From assembly GCA_000708835.1 (NCBI GenBank), contig DF236956.1:129346-193345 (forward strand): 64,000 nucleotides of DNA, written 5' to 3'. The translations under genes and the position numbers were made by a program. This stretch comes from Klebsormidium nitens (Eukaryota; Streptophyta; Klebsormidiophyceae; Klebsormidiales; Klebsormidiaceae). Shown one piece after another: positions 1 to 10,919 of this stretch; the first letter of the stretch is position 1; every line of letters starts with the position of its first letter. The notes beneath the pieces are model-generated. The model worked only from the letters and a program-made list of their open reading frames with translations, ran no database searches and had not been told where the DNA came from.

Positions 1-3000
1 CAGCTGTCCTGGCAGGCCCGCGGGCGCGCGCGCGCGGCGGCTGGCCGCAGCCTCCTTGTAGCGTCGCCACGTCAATTGAATCGTCACAGCCGCCCAGGTG
101 CGCCAATGCTACAAAGAAGAAAGCGCAAAGTCGATGATATTTTTTGGTCGTCTTCGAATGCACGCTGCGGAGGTGTCTAGCTCTCACTTGAGTGGACTCT
201 CGGAGTTGCGGAAACGAAGACACGTATCGCCTGTTGCAAGAGATACGCAGCAAGGACTGGGATCTCGTCCCACCAGGGCTGCCGAACACTCTTTCGTTGA
301 ACGCTCTGGAAATGCCTGAGGCATGCGTGATGGGAAGAAAGTACAGAGGAGCGAGACTAAATCTCCAGCAGGTGACAGTATGTTGCGAAGAGGAAAAGGC
401 TGTCTGCGCACTCGAAAATCCGCCAAACTGGCAGGCGGACTAAAGACACTTGACATGAACTAAAGACACTTGACATGCTCACTGTTGTGGAGTAACTTCC
501 ACAACAGTGAGCAAGTCAAGTCGACCAGTCAAAGTCAGAGGACTCTATACAGCTTATATCATTTGCCACCCTCACCGGCGAGTAATGTCGAATGGTGTGC
601 CGCAGTTTCTTGCTCTGCAGGCGCTGCTGGAAATGCGATGTGACGTACATCAAGTCGTCTGCCTCCAGCGCAAACGCCTCCACGGTGTCAACGCAGTCCA
701 GGCTGCACCACAGGACAATATTGGTCAACACATCCCCACATTGAATCTTTGACGAGATTGTCCCAGCTGCCCAATCTCAAACCGCAGGCGCCTTCCACAC
801 AGCCTCGTCAGGATTACCTGTTTCTGCGGTTACCCAACTTACCATGATCAACCTACGGGATTCGAACCTGTGTCGTCGCCATGAAAAACGCGTAATCGGA
901 AGTGTCCAGATAACTGCTGCCGTAATGCTTCCAGAAGCGGCCAGCCATCTGAAGATCTCGTGGATTTTAAAAAAGCTCTCGGAAATTGTGTAGGCGGCAC
1001 AGATGCACAAAGGGACAACCTGCTAGACTAGAGAAACGTATCCCCTGGAAAAAAGCATCTGGGACGCTGAAGTCTAGCTAACCTGGCGGTGGAAAGCGGG
1101 AGCCGGTTCCGATCCGCAGTGCGCGAGAGACCCCACGTGAGAAGCTCTTCCCCGGTGAAGTCCCCCGGGCCCAGCAGGGCGACGCTCGGGCGGCCCCCGA
1201 AAGTGTGCACGTTGCGCAGGCGGCCGCGCACAAGAAGCAAGAGCCGCCGCACGGGCTCGCCGTCGCGCATCAGAACGAGGCCGCGCGTAAAGAGCACGGG
1301 GCGCAGCCGCTCGCACAGAATGTCGAGGAGCAGCGGGTCCGTGTACGAGAACAGCGGGATCTGCGCGCACGTTCGTGAGACATCTTGAAGACTCCCCAAA
1401 GAAAGCACATAAAAGAACTTCCGTTTCTCCTGTGAAGCCCCTGAGTGATTTATCATCGCAATGCCTTTCTGACAGAACAGGACGGTGGTCCGGACACTCA
1501 AAAAACAAAGCAATCAAATGGATCGATCTTGCGCTTCTCGTCTAACTCTTTTCTTCGGAGGCCAATCTGCTTGAAGGGTCGGTAAATCAAGCAAGACCTC
1601 TCAAGCTTTGCACCTTTCGCAGGCACGTTCAGTGTGGCAGGAAAGTCCAGAAAGCAAAGGTAAACACTCAACATACCCTCTTGTGACCAAAGCGGTCCCT
1701 TGTTAGCTTGGTTCGCTTCTCACCTTCCTGACGAGGTCCAAGCAGAGATACCGCTTGATGTCCCGCCGCAGCCCCTCTGGCAGGTCGCGCGTCATAGCCT
1801 CCTCGTCGATGCCACGTGTCGCCGCCCAGTGCTGCTGCTCGTAGTCGTCCACGCGCTCCTGCAGCGGGATCGGCAGCTGCCGCCGCGCCATCCACCACTC
1901 CAGGTCCTGCCGGCGCGCGCGCATCCGGTCGACGCGCGTCCACAGCGACTGGAAGAATACCTGAGAAGGTGCACGGGAAGACGGGGGATTGATAACTGCA
2001 GAGCTGACAAGCGTACGACGCGTGATCCTGAAGCGCCCAAAAGAAGATACGGACGTTATGCGCCTTGTTTACAGAAAGTTTTGACGAGCACGAAGAATCG
2101 TGATGAACTTTAGAGATCCTCTAAAAAGGATCTTGACAGAACAAATATACTGAGAGCCCTTTTCAGGGCTGGACTTTCGAGCTTTGGAAGCCGGACTTGA
2201 CGAATCTCGAAGTTGCACCCCTGTAAAGCCCCTGACGAAATGGAAAAGTAGGTGCTTACCTGGATGTTTCCGATGAGCGCGGAGAAGAGCATAAGGCCCG
2301 ACATCACGAGGACGAGACTGAAGAGCGTCTCGGAGAAATCATCGGTGGGCGTGAGGGCGTTGCAGAAAGAGCTGTACGGGAGAGGAAACTGTAGGTGCTT
2401 ACCTGGATGTTTCCAATGAGCGCGGAAAAGAGCATTAGGCCCGACATGACCAGGACGAGGCTGAAGAGCGTCTCGGGGAGATCATCGGTGGGCGTGAGCG
2501 AGTTGCAGAACGAGCTGCGCGGGAGGAATCGTATTGAATGCTCAGGGCAAGTTGGCGTACTACAGCTCGCGTATCGAGCCACATTCCGTCCCAAAACCCC
2601 TGACGTCTTAAACGGACTCACTGTTAAAACTTTCCCAGACAAGAGACATGATTTCGTATCTGCTCCCCTTAGCTGCTCTGCCACGACCTAAGCTTCAGCT
2701 TTAAGGAACTTCATAATATTTTGAGCATCATGGAGGACAGCCAGAGACTATAAAGAACCTTCCCAGCAATCAGCTTGTTAACAGTGCCGGCGAAAACTTA
2801 CCTGAGCGTCATGAGCCCCCAAAAGATGGGGAATGCAATCTTCTCGGCGACGCTGGTCCCGACTACTAGCGGCAGAGCGTTCCAGTAGATGCCGTGGTGG
2901 AACGTCTTCTGGTCTTGCACGCATTCCAGCGTTACGTTAACGTTCTGCGACCAGTGAAGGCGGCCGATGCTTATGTTGGGATCCTTGGCGAACTGGATGG

Positions 3001-5135
3001 GGGGCTTGCAGGCCAGGTAGTGGGGGATGCACCCCGGGTAGCGCTCGCAGTGGTGCGCCAGGCAGGAGAACACCCGGGACACGGCGAAGAGGTACCACAG
3101 GGCGCCAAAAACCTGCGTAGAAAAGAAGGCTTTTGGCCTCGGGTCCATGCAGAGAATGTGAGCGGGGAAAGACTCGGAGTACCGCGTGTCCAAACGGGGA
3201 GACAGAAGAAAGTATTTGAAGAAGAGGAGATAACACTGTTAAAACCCGGAGAGAGAGGGAAAAGTGCTGGAGGCGGGGGCGTCCATCGTGGATAATTAGC
3301 GTGAGGTAAAAAGGAAATGTCATAAAATCTTGTATTCGAGAAGTTGAAGTTTGGGGGTTGGTAAGACTCGTTAAGTTTTGACCTGAGTGAGAAGGTAAAA
3401 TCTTCACTTAAGTGAGTTCCTAAGTTGGCTAGTGGTAGTTTGGTTAAGCTTCCTTCCAAAGTTGGTAGAGTTGCTTGAATCAGCAGCTTGCGCTCTCAGT
3501 AACGAAGATTCGACTCTGACTGATCAGGCCCTTGAGAGCCAGCTTCATCTTCAGACGCCGAGACGGACAAGATGTTCATTTCATCCTTCTCAAGTCTGGA
3601 ATTCTTAGCCACTCCGCATTCGCCGCCAATATAATCTTACTACTCAAAGCTGAAGCTGTGTCTCAACCTAACCTACAGAATCGGTGTGCGCTACGAAAAT
3701 CGACTAATACGTCCTTACGTGTGCGGCGGCGCAGTAGGCTGCCAGGTTGAGCACGAAGCCCCACCAGGAGCCCCAGAAGATGTACCCCACCACGCGCTGC
3801 ATCCGACGAACTAGAGCGAAGTACCGGAACAGGCGGATGACGAACTGAAACAGCAGGGAGCAGAGGAGCGTGGTGGTAGCTCTCGACGTGTTGCCGGACG
3901 TCATGAGGCGCGGTACCAGGATCCAGATGGCGATCTGGGGAATGGAGATATGACGTCAGCATGGTTGCCGTTAGCATGGAATTGACGTCAGTAATAGCGC
4001 GTTATATGACAGGCAGGGCTAAATTTGGGGCGCTCTCGATGGGTTGAGTTGCATTCCGCGTACGAAAAGCGAATAAATGAAACTGAAGAGAGCTTTCTGA
4101 TTCCGAGCAGACTTCCTTGATTTGCCAGATACGTATCTTGTGGATGCTTACATCAGCCCTTGACTGCACGAACTGCTTCCCGTATTCTTATTAATCATTT
4201 CAACCTTACCTGAGGACAAGGCAAGATCGCCAGGATATCGAGCGCGAGCCCCCCGCGCAGAATGTGCACATAATTCATGGCGACTTTGCGCGGGTTGGTC
4301 ACCAGCGCCCCGATCCCCAGTTTCAACGAGGACTTCGAGACATACGCCGTGCGGAACTGGAGCCACATGTTGATCAGGTAGAGCACGTCGTTTATGGTGC
4401 GTAACGCCGTAACGGTGATGGCAAAAGCTTTTTGGACGTAGACGCAGAGCAGTGTGGTGTCGACCGAGAGGAGGTAGAAGAAGAGGGGGTCCACCACCGT
4501 ATTGCACAGCAGAGATAGCAGGAATACGCGGTTCCATATCTGCACAGAGACGGAGCATTTCAAAACGTTTGAGCTGCAAAAGAGAGGTATTCAGAAGAAG
4601 GCGTCCTTGAGATCTAGTCTCCCCAGACTTGGTTACAATTGAAAGGCAGGGATTGCGGAAGTTTTGATAGGATCCCTAAGCTGAGATGAATTTCAGAAGG
4701 TTGTACTCTAAGAGCTGCAGCTAGGCCCGCGTTTCCAGAAAGCTGTCTAGATTATCAACCAAGCGATAGAAAACCAGATGAGTACACAAAGTCTTGTTAT
4801 CGGCTACTGCTCGGCTTTGCTCACCCTGACTGCGCTCGAGTGCGGGTTGAGCACGGAGTCGAAGCAGAACCACTTTCGCGCCGACTTCTTCCAGGATTGT
4901 TCGATCATGTCTTCAAGAGGGTCGCTAAGCTCCCCGCCCGAATCAAGGCGCTGCAATGCATCATAGACCTTCCATCCCACGGCATTCGATCCAAGCTCAT
5001 GGTGGCCCCTCTCACTGCTGGGGCTGTCGGTTTCCTGAACCGGCCTGCACAACATTTGGAAAGCGGCAAACTCTGAGCACAACCTAGTTACCACCATGTA
5101 AATGTGCTGACGTTTACAGTGCCGAAGCTGGCCAT
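1..5135 (-). CDS. Plant-type cyclic nucleotide-gated ion channel (CNGC), 3' end beyond window
   Basis: Probable plasma-membrane cation channel gated by cyclic nucleotides and calmodulin. Coding exons in transcript order: tentative 5135-5118 and 5034-4825, then 4539-4210, 3934-3719, 3112-2802, 2514-2403 or 2371-2260 (alternative copies), 1960-1724, 1360-1083, 702-576 and 108 to beyond base 1. Phases agree throughout. Visible domains: S1 after IWNRVFLLSLLCN, S2/S3 ending DILAILPCPQ, an arginine-bearing S4 (FVIRLFRYFALVRRMQR), S5 (VFGALWYLFAVSR), pore and S6 (LFSALIGNIQ), the C-linker (DLEWWMARRQLP, LRRDIKRYLCL), a CNBD (IPLFSYTDPLLLDILCERL; GDFTGEELLTW) and an IQ region (HWRTWAAVTIQLTWRRYKE). 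The filter reads FCN where land-plant CNGCs often have GQN. The N-terminal exons and the 83-nt first intron are uncertain; channel identity is firm. Confidence 0.9.
469..522. repeat. Near-perfect hairpin inverted repeat beside a short tandem repeat
   Basis: Two 24-bp arms matching at 23 positions (core GCTCACTGTTGTGGA and its complement) flank a loop of about 6 nt. Immediately to the left, 440-476 holds two copies of an 18-nt unit (CTAAAGACACTTGACATG). It sits in a CNGC intron between the CNBD and IQ exons. It could be a foldback element remnant or an RNA hairpin in the transcript; function unknown. Confidence 0.7.
2260..2371 (-). other. CNGC pore/S6 exon, downstream copy (b)
   Basis: Second complete copy of the pore/S6 exon, also 112 nt, with its own TACAG acceptor and GTAAGC donor. 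The protein differs from copy (a) at three sites: Ser to Ala just after FCN, Leu to Phe and Pro to Ser in the loop before S6. Many synonymous changes accompany them while the frame stays open, which suggests purifying selection rather than decay. Using both copies would shift the frame, and the 31-nt spacer is too short for a normal intron. Confidence 0.85.
2403..2514 (-). other. CNGC pore/S6 exon, upstream copy (a)
   Basis: This 112-nt exon encodes the end of the selectivity filter, the loop after it and S6 (SFCNSLTPTDDLPETLF then LVLVMSGLMLFSALIGNIQ). It is flanked by a CGCAG acceptor and a GTAAGC donor. Its first base completes a serine codon opened by exon 3112-2802, and it ends in phase 0, joining NIQ to VFFQSLW of exon 1960-1724. 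It lies 31 nt upstream, in transcript direction, of a near-identical copy at 2371-2260. Confidence 0.85.
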
Positions 5136-7608
5136 TGTTCCAGCTGAAAGCAGCCCCCTGTCGAGCGCACAAACCCGCCTTTTACCACAAAGTCCCGAGA
5201 AATGCATCAATAGCCATGTCAGAATCGCACCTTCTGGCTGGTTCACTGGTGGCCAAGCTTCCAGGGACCGCTGGATACAAAACAAAGCGGAAGCAAAGAG
5301 ACCGATGGCAGACTGCTCGATCCGTGCTCAAATTCATCAACTTACCAAGCTCCTTGGTAATGTCAGTCTGATGATCAGTAAGTTTACCGTTGTGGGGCAT
5401 GCTGAAATGATAAGCTTTGCTCAGTAAGTTGTGCTCTTCCTGTGCTCTGTGTTTTGTGCTCTGTGCTCTGTGCTTTGTGCTTTGTGCTGGGTCCTCTGTG
5501 GCTTCTGGTTTCGCTCTGTGTGCTTTGTGCTTGCTGATCGGTCTTGACAAGTCTGATTGCGCAGCCTGAAAGCATGCCTGTCCATCAGCGTTAGAAGAAA
5601 TCTGCATTTTCAAGCTTGTTGGTTACCTTGACCCGAGAAGTAGTGCAACGGAGAACCGTCGTATTTCAGAGAACCTTCTTTATATCTCCTGGCCAAATCG
5701 CTGCAGCGCGCTCCTATCAAAGCACACCGAGACCATGTAAACCAGGGTGTTCAATACCAGAATGACCTTAGAAGCAGCTCTGGAACCAGGCTTTGAGGTT
5801 GCTGCCCTTCAAATCTGAGTGAACTAAAGTATCGTATTTCAAAATTTACCTTGTGACATATGTTTCAGACCAGTGTTAGGGCAGTGTTTCAGAAAATGTA
5901 GAAATAGGATTGCAAGCATCCTGTCAACTGCTGAACGTCGTCCAGGGACCCAATGAAGGCGTGTAAAAGGCGCACCTGATTTGGTTTCGCTTGCCCATGC
6001 TTGATCCTGCCAAACCAGCCCGCAGACGCTGGCCCGAAGGTTATCCTCCAACTGACCACGTATGTGGCACCAGCATGTTAAGCTCCAGCTTCAGACCTCC
6101 TGCCTTGTCTTCCTTCAATTTGTGCCGCCTTTGGCTCATCTGCCTCTTAAAGCGTTCGTTTCTAGAAAGGCCCAGTCACCACGGAGTCTTCAAGGTGAAA
6201 CCCTGAATTGGCTTCTTCTTTCAAGCAGACGCTATCATCAGCTTCAGAAGACCTGGGGACGATGAAAGTCACCTGATTCACTGGATGAAGTCCTGGAAAT
6301 CAGGTATGCTTTTCCGATGGTCGTCTGACGGGCAAGCAAGGATGTCGACAACCAGAAAGCAGGAGAGAACCATATGTCTTAGCAAAAATATATGCCGCTG
6401 AAAGGAGAGGTTTCTGTGCCAAAACTTGAAGCCCTTGAAAGGCTGCACGACTTATGCCAGCTCCGCTGATCAAAACTTTTCCTGCTTCAGTAACTGCTTA
6501 TGCTCCTCTGCGCTCCTTGTCTGGCTCCAGGGTGGAGGATGATGTCACACCCAGGTCACACCGTACAGCAACATAGATGTTGCCATGACTTCATGGGACA
6601 TATTTCACATGCTCGTCGTGCAGAGCAACAGCTTGCCTGAGAAAGAGATATTTTGCGTACAATTTAGCTCAGTACTTTTCCACTTTCCATCCCCTTTCCA
6701 TTCACTAAAGAGCTGACGGTGTGTGCATTTGCCAGCAATTCTGTACAGTGCCAGGGCGGCACTGAGCATGCTCATGGAAATATATGATCCACAGCGCTGT
6801 CACGTGATCTAGGACGGGGCACATTCCAACCGCTGCCGGCAAGTTGGTGGCGGCGTACATCAATCATGCAGCGCGCGGCGGCGGGCGGCCGGCGTCCGGT
6901 CAGGTTTGGCGAACAGCCGCGGGGTTTATAGGGGGTTTAGACGTCGAAAGCGCCCCATGCAGGCGCCGCTCAGCTCTGCAGAAGTCTGCAGCCAGCCATG
7001 CAGGCCGGGCGTTTGACCAGCGTCCTCAACTCTGATTTCTGCGTCCAGCTTCTTTCAGAATGCTGGCGTTGAAGATTGTAAAGCAGCGGCATATTAACAA
7101 GCCTTTCAACTCTCGCCAGTTTCTCTCGTCTCCGCATGCTCTCCAATGTGCTGAAAGCAATCAGCAAGACTGCCGCTTGCAGATACTTGATTTGACAATT
7201 CTGTGGCCATTTGATGCTGCACTGCATTTGCATCATCTGTTTACAGCTGCGGACAAAGAGCCAATCGCTGAGGGAGGAACAGCTCAATCATGTCAATAAG
7301 GGTTTGGTTTCAGGCACCTTTTCTTTGAGAGGAGCAATTGGAGCCAGATTGCTAGCTGAAATTTAGGAGTGGCGTCTGCTCTCAAACCACCTGGCCAGAA
7401 GCTGAAGTTGGAGGCCGCCAAATCTACCTAGACCAGTGTGGTGGTGAAAGAATCCTCATACGTAGAATGCCCTGAACAGCCCCATAAAGGGCACCGGCTT
7501 CGCACTTAGCAACCAGAAGAAAGGAGTAAAATGTTCAAAAAGCCTGAATAGCGGAGAAATGCAAGAAGCCTGAATAGCTCACAGAGTCCGGTTAGGTGGA
7601 ACATCTGC
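5136..7608. other. Intergenic region between divergent CNGC and CBS genes
   Basis: About 2.5 kb without a recognisable coding exon on either strand. It contains the TGTGCTYTG repeat at 5440-5535. Promoters and 5' UTRs of both flanking genes should lie here, and an unrecognised N-terminal CNGC exon cannot be excluded. No clear TATA box or RNA gene was identified. Confidence 0.5.
5440..5535. repeat. Microsatellite-like TGTGCTYTG repeat
   Basis: An imperfect array of TGTGCTCTG/TGTGCTTTG units about 95 bp long. It lies upstream of the presumed CNGC 5' end in the spacer between two divergent genes. No coding potential is claimed; frames through it only give low-complexity peptides. Confidence 0.75.
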
Positions 7609-10600
7609 ATGATGCAGGCCTTTCTGAGAGACCACAAGATAGGCGACCTTGTGGTGCGCAAGCAGCAGCTGATTCAGGTGCCCTACACCTCGACAGTGGG
7701 TGATGTCATCAACGCGTATCTCACCGACGATGTGCTGGCGTACCCAATCACGGCGCCTCCCAATGAGTGGATTGGTGCGCTGGGGGGCGGCAGCAGCGTC
7801 CTGGAGAGTGACCCCTCTACGGGGCTGCCGACGAAGCAGTACATTGGTGAGGGGATGGCTTTCTCCTATTTTACCTTCCTTTCAGGACTTTCTCCCTGAT
7901 TGCCACCATGAGGCCGCAAGTTTCTAAGATCTTCATCTGTGAACGGCGCTTGCCTAATGCTGTTCTAAAATCGACCGGATTGCGTCGACAGCTCCTTCCA
8001 CCCACTCTCTGTTTCTCTACTGGTTGACGGACTTTTAAATCAGCCTCATCTGATGATAGGAGAGGTGGTCGAGCTGTATATGAAGCTACAAAGCTTGACA
8101 TGAGGCAACAATTGGCAACAATCATGCGAGGATCTGCTGTCCACCAATGGTGGCCCTCCTTACCCAGGGCATTACAATCTCTCTGGCTTTCAGGACAGCA
8201 CACATCACTTCTCGAACATAAGCGGCGCTTTCCAGGGGCAAGCTCACAAACAACGTGCCGACCTTGAAATTCAAGATTCCAAAACCCGAATCTGAGTTTC
8301 AATTCACTCCCACGTGCAGGCGTGATCAGCGTTTTGGACGTTCTGATGCACTTTGCGGACAATGCGGACAACATTGAGTGGGCGCTGGAGGCCCCGGTTG
8401 AGAAGCTCGTTGGGCGCTCCATCGAGGGGCTCAATCTCATCGTGCTGCGCCCCGACACCACGTAAGCGCTCCAGCCTGTCACCTAGGTGCATGGAACATG
8501 TTGGTGTCAGTCGATGCCTCTTGTCATTTGGCCGCGCTGTAGGCCTGCAACGTCTGGCGTTTGCACAACTGTTGTTTTCACGGCGCAGTAAGGACTTTTC
8601 TTTTTGAGACTCATACAGCATCTTCACATGTTGTCTAAAAGTATCCAAAAATCTCCGCCTGTCAACAACGCTTCTGGCTGGACAACAATCTCTTCAGCCC
8701 TGACTCCTGGGCGAGTCCTGTAGGCCACAAGGCATGACGTCACCCTGACTCGTGCAAATCCCCGCGCCATAACGCTTGACATCTTTCTACTGTGCGCAAG
8801 ATCCTGGCAGCCGAAAGGCATGACGTCACTTTGACGTGTGCAGGATCCTGGCAGCCCTTGACACCCTTGCCAAAGGGGTGCACCGTGTCCTCGTCCCCCA
8901 AACCACGTCCTCCCTCCCCGGCACCCCCCGCTCCTCCCGAAGGTCCGACGGGTTTGCGGAGGCGGGGTCCAACTACCACTTCCTGACGCAGACCGACGTC
9001 ATCCGGTTTGTTGTCCAAAACGAGGAGGCTTTCGCGGGGCTTCTCTCTAAAGTAAGCCCACTTTTGTACTTGAACTCGGTAGATTATTCGCCTCATAACT
9101 AAGTTTGCGACTCCGAAGTTCCGAGCTGTGTCTACTCTCTTTCAAAACCAAGGAGACGTGCTTTTAAGGGCACTGCCACCATCTGGTTTTGTTCTCCATT
9201 CTTAGCTTCGCCGTGCATCTGTTTATGTCCATTTTCTTCATCTCCTTGTGAATGATTAACATAGCGCTCAAAAGCCTGCTCTTCTCAATCACACCACTTT
9301 GCCTTCGAATCACCAATTTCGGATTTTGTCGCAGACCGTCCAAGCGGCTGACGTCATTCACGCGTCGGTGCTGTCGATCCCGGCGTTCATGCTGATGGTG
9401 GATGCGCTGCGGTGCATGCGCAACGCGGCCGTCTCCGTGGCGCAGCCCATCACGGCAATCGCGGTCGTGGAGGCGGACCACGCAACGTTCCCGGAGGCGG
9501 AGGAACCCATGATGGTACAGGTGAGCGTCCGAAACGTGTCCGAATAGCATTTCCCTGCTTTCATGAGGGAGTCGTTATTGGTGGTCTCCGCTTAGTTTCC
9601 GAAGCTGTGCTGAGCAGCCAATTACGGGCGATTATTGTCGTCGAGGCGGACCACGCCACGTTCCCGCAGGCGGAGGAGCCGATGATGGTTCAGGTGAGCG
9701 TCCACAATATTGTCCAACTAGCGTCCAGATTATTGTCCCGGTTGCGTTCGATGTCACGTCCTACTTGCGTCCGACTTCTCCTTCGTTTAGTCAATTCTTG
9801 CACCAGTCGTTGTCATGTCTTTGAAAAGCACCCCATAGCAGCGATCGCGGTCGTTGAAGCGGACCAGAGGTTTGGACCAGAAGTCGAACAAACCAAGTGA
9901 GCATCCGATCTGCGCCGAACTTTGACTGTTGAGTCGGGGTATAGGATTAGTCTTGATTTGAAGTTTTCCACTGGTCCAGGTGAGCTTCGATTGCGCCTGA
10001 TATCAAGCAAGTTTTGTCCTGTGTCGGGTCGAACTTCGGTATGTCGGAGTCCGGTTATCTACCATGCGCACACGGCGATTGCGGTTGTTGATGCGGACCA
10101 CGCTACTTTGCGAGAAGCGGAGAAGCCCATGTCGGTACGGGTGGGCGTCCACAAAGTATCCAAACTGCGTCTACCTCTTTTTGGAGATGAGACTTTGTGC
10201 GGGTCGTCCCCGTTCAGACTGTAAGCATCTGCAAAGCAGCCCATCACAGTAACGATTGTGACCACCGGTCTATATTTCGGGCAGCACAACAGCAAAACAG
10301 TTCAGGAGACTCCGGTGGACTTCTCATCAGAAAGTACGTCTCCTCAAACGGGGGACCGCAGATTATACCTCGCGCCTTCGAGAGTGCGTCTGCATGACAT
10401 CGACACCGAAGTCTGCGTTCGTCAACTCACCTCCTCCCGCAGCGGACGAGTCGCGCCGAAGGACTTTCACAGTCGTTGACACTCTTTTTGCCGACACGGT
10501 CTTCTTTACAGGGAAAGGGCTTAAAAGTGGTGGGCACACTGGCGGCGTCCCACCTCCGGGGGGTAACCACCGAGGTGCTCAAGGGGCTGCCCTACCTTAC

Positions 10601-10919
10601 CGTCATCGACTTTCTCTCCCGGGTATCGATGGCCCGGCGGTTCGGTTTCGGGGCGGTGCACAAAGACGGCTCTCGACGGAGCAGTCTCGGTACGACCCCC
10701 CGGTCGTCGGACGACGGGGCGGGGACCTCCGAAGATGCGCCCGGGCCGAGAGCCCCGGTCACTTGCTCGCCCGAGACGCCGCTCGGGGAAGTGCTGAAGC
10801 AGGCGTTGAAGGGACGGACGCGGCAGGTGTGGGTGACCGACCCCGGGGGGTTGCTTAGCGGTGTGATTACGTTCTCGGATGTAGTACGTAGATTGAGAAA
10901 GGAGGTGCAGGAACGATGA
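7609..10919 (+). CDS. CBS-domain protein, CBSX6/PV42-like
   Basis: Exons 7609-7846, 8320-8461, 8844-9051, 9335-9520 and 10512-10919 (stop) give 1182 nt, 393 aa, with all phases consistent. The N-terminus FLRDHKIGDLVVRKQQLIQV resembles the start of plant CBSX5/CBSX6 proteins. Other landmarks are GVISVLDVLMHFAD (end of CBS1), LAALDTLAKGVHRVLVPQ then FLTQTDVIRFVVQ (CBS2), ITAIAVVEAD (CBS3), LKVVGTLAASHLRGV, and VWVTDPGGLLSGVITFSDVV near the C-terminus (CBS4). Such paired CBS modules usually bind adenosine nucleotides and regulate partner enzymes; the partner is unknown here. The last exon carries a Ser/Gly-rich low-complexity insert. Introns 2 and 4 are full of junction echoes. Either of two consecutive ATGs at 7609 could start it. 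Confidence 0.88.
8731..8843 (+). repeat. Tandem echoes of the intron 2/exon 3 acceptor junction, CBS gene
   Basis: An approximately 87-bp unit combines the intron 3' end (GGCATGACGTCAC) with the start of exon 3 (GATCCTGGCAGCC). The intron part recurs at 8731 and 8818. The exon part recurs at about 8799 (AAGATCCTGGCAGCC) and, more degenerate, near 8710, ahead of the genuine junction at 8843/8844. Confidence 0.7.
9600..10265 (+). repeat. Four decaying echoes of the exon 4/intron 4 donor junction, CBS gene
   Basis: The exon 4 end (about 9445-9520, encoding ITAIAVVEADHATFPEAEE) plus its GTGAGCGTCC donor recurs at 9620-9712 (best, donor retained), 9830-9880 (partial), 10065-10160 (donor GT changed to GG) and 10230-10262 (short remnant). 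Identity falls along the intron. The copies keep coding-like sequence but lie between the genuine donor (9521) and the genuine acceptor (10511). Confidence 0.8.

Noticed and set aside
835-925. tRNA-like segment on the minus strand (GGTTCGAATCCCGT)
   Set aside because: The B-box-like loop is good, but the T-stem has a mismatch, no matching 5' acceptor strand (TCAACCT-like) lies upstream, and no anticodon arm forms. At most a tRNA or SINE remnant in a CNGC intron.
8800-9100. Alternative reading of the CBS exon as two antisense genes
   Set aside because: The antisense open frames are mirror effects of GC-rich codons; only the plus strand gives CBS motifs and consistent splice sites.
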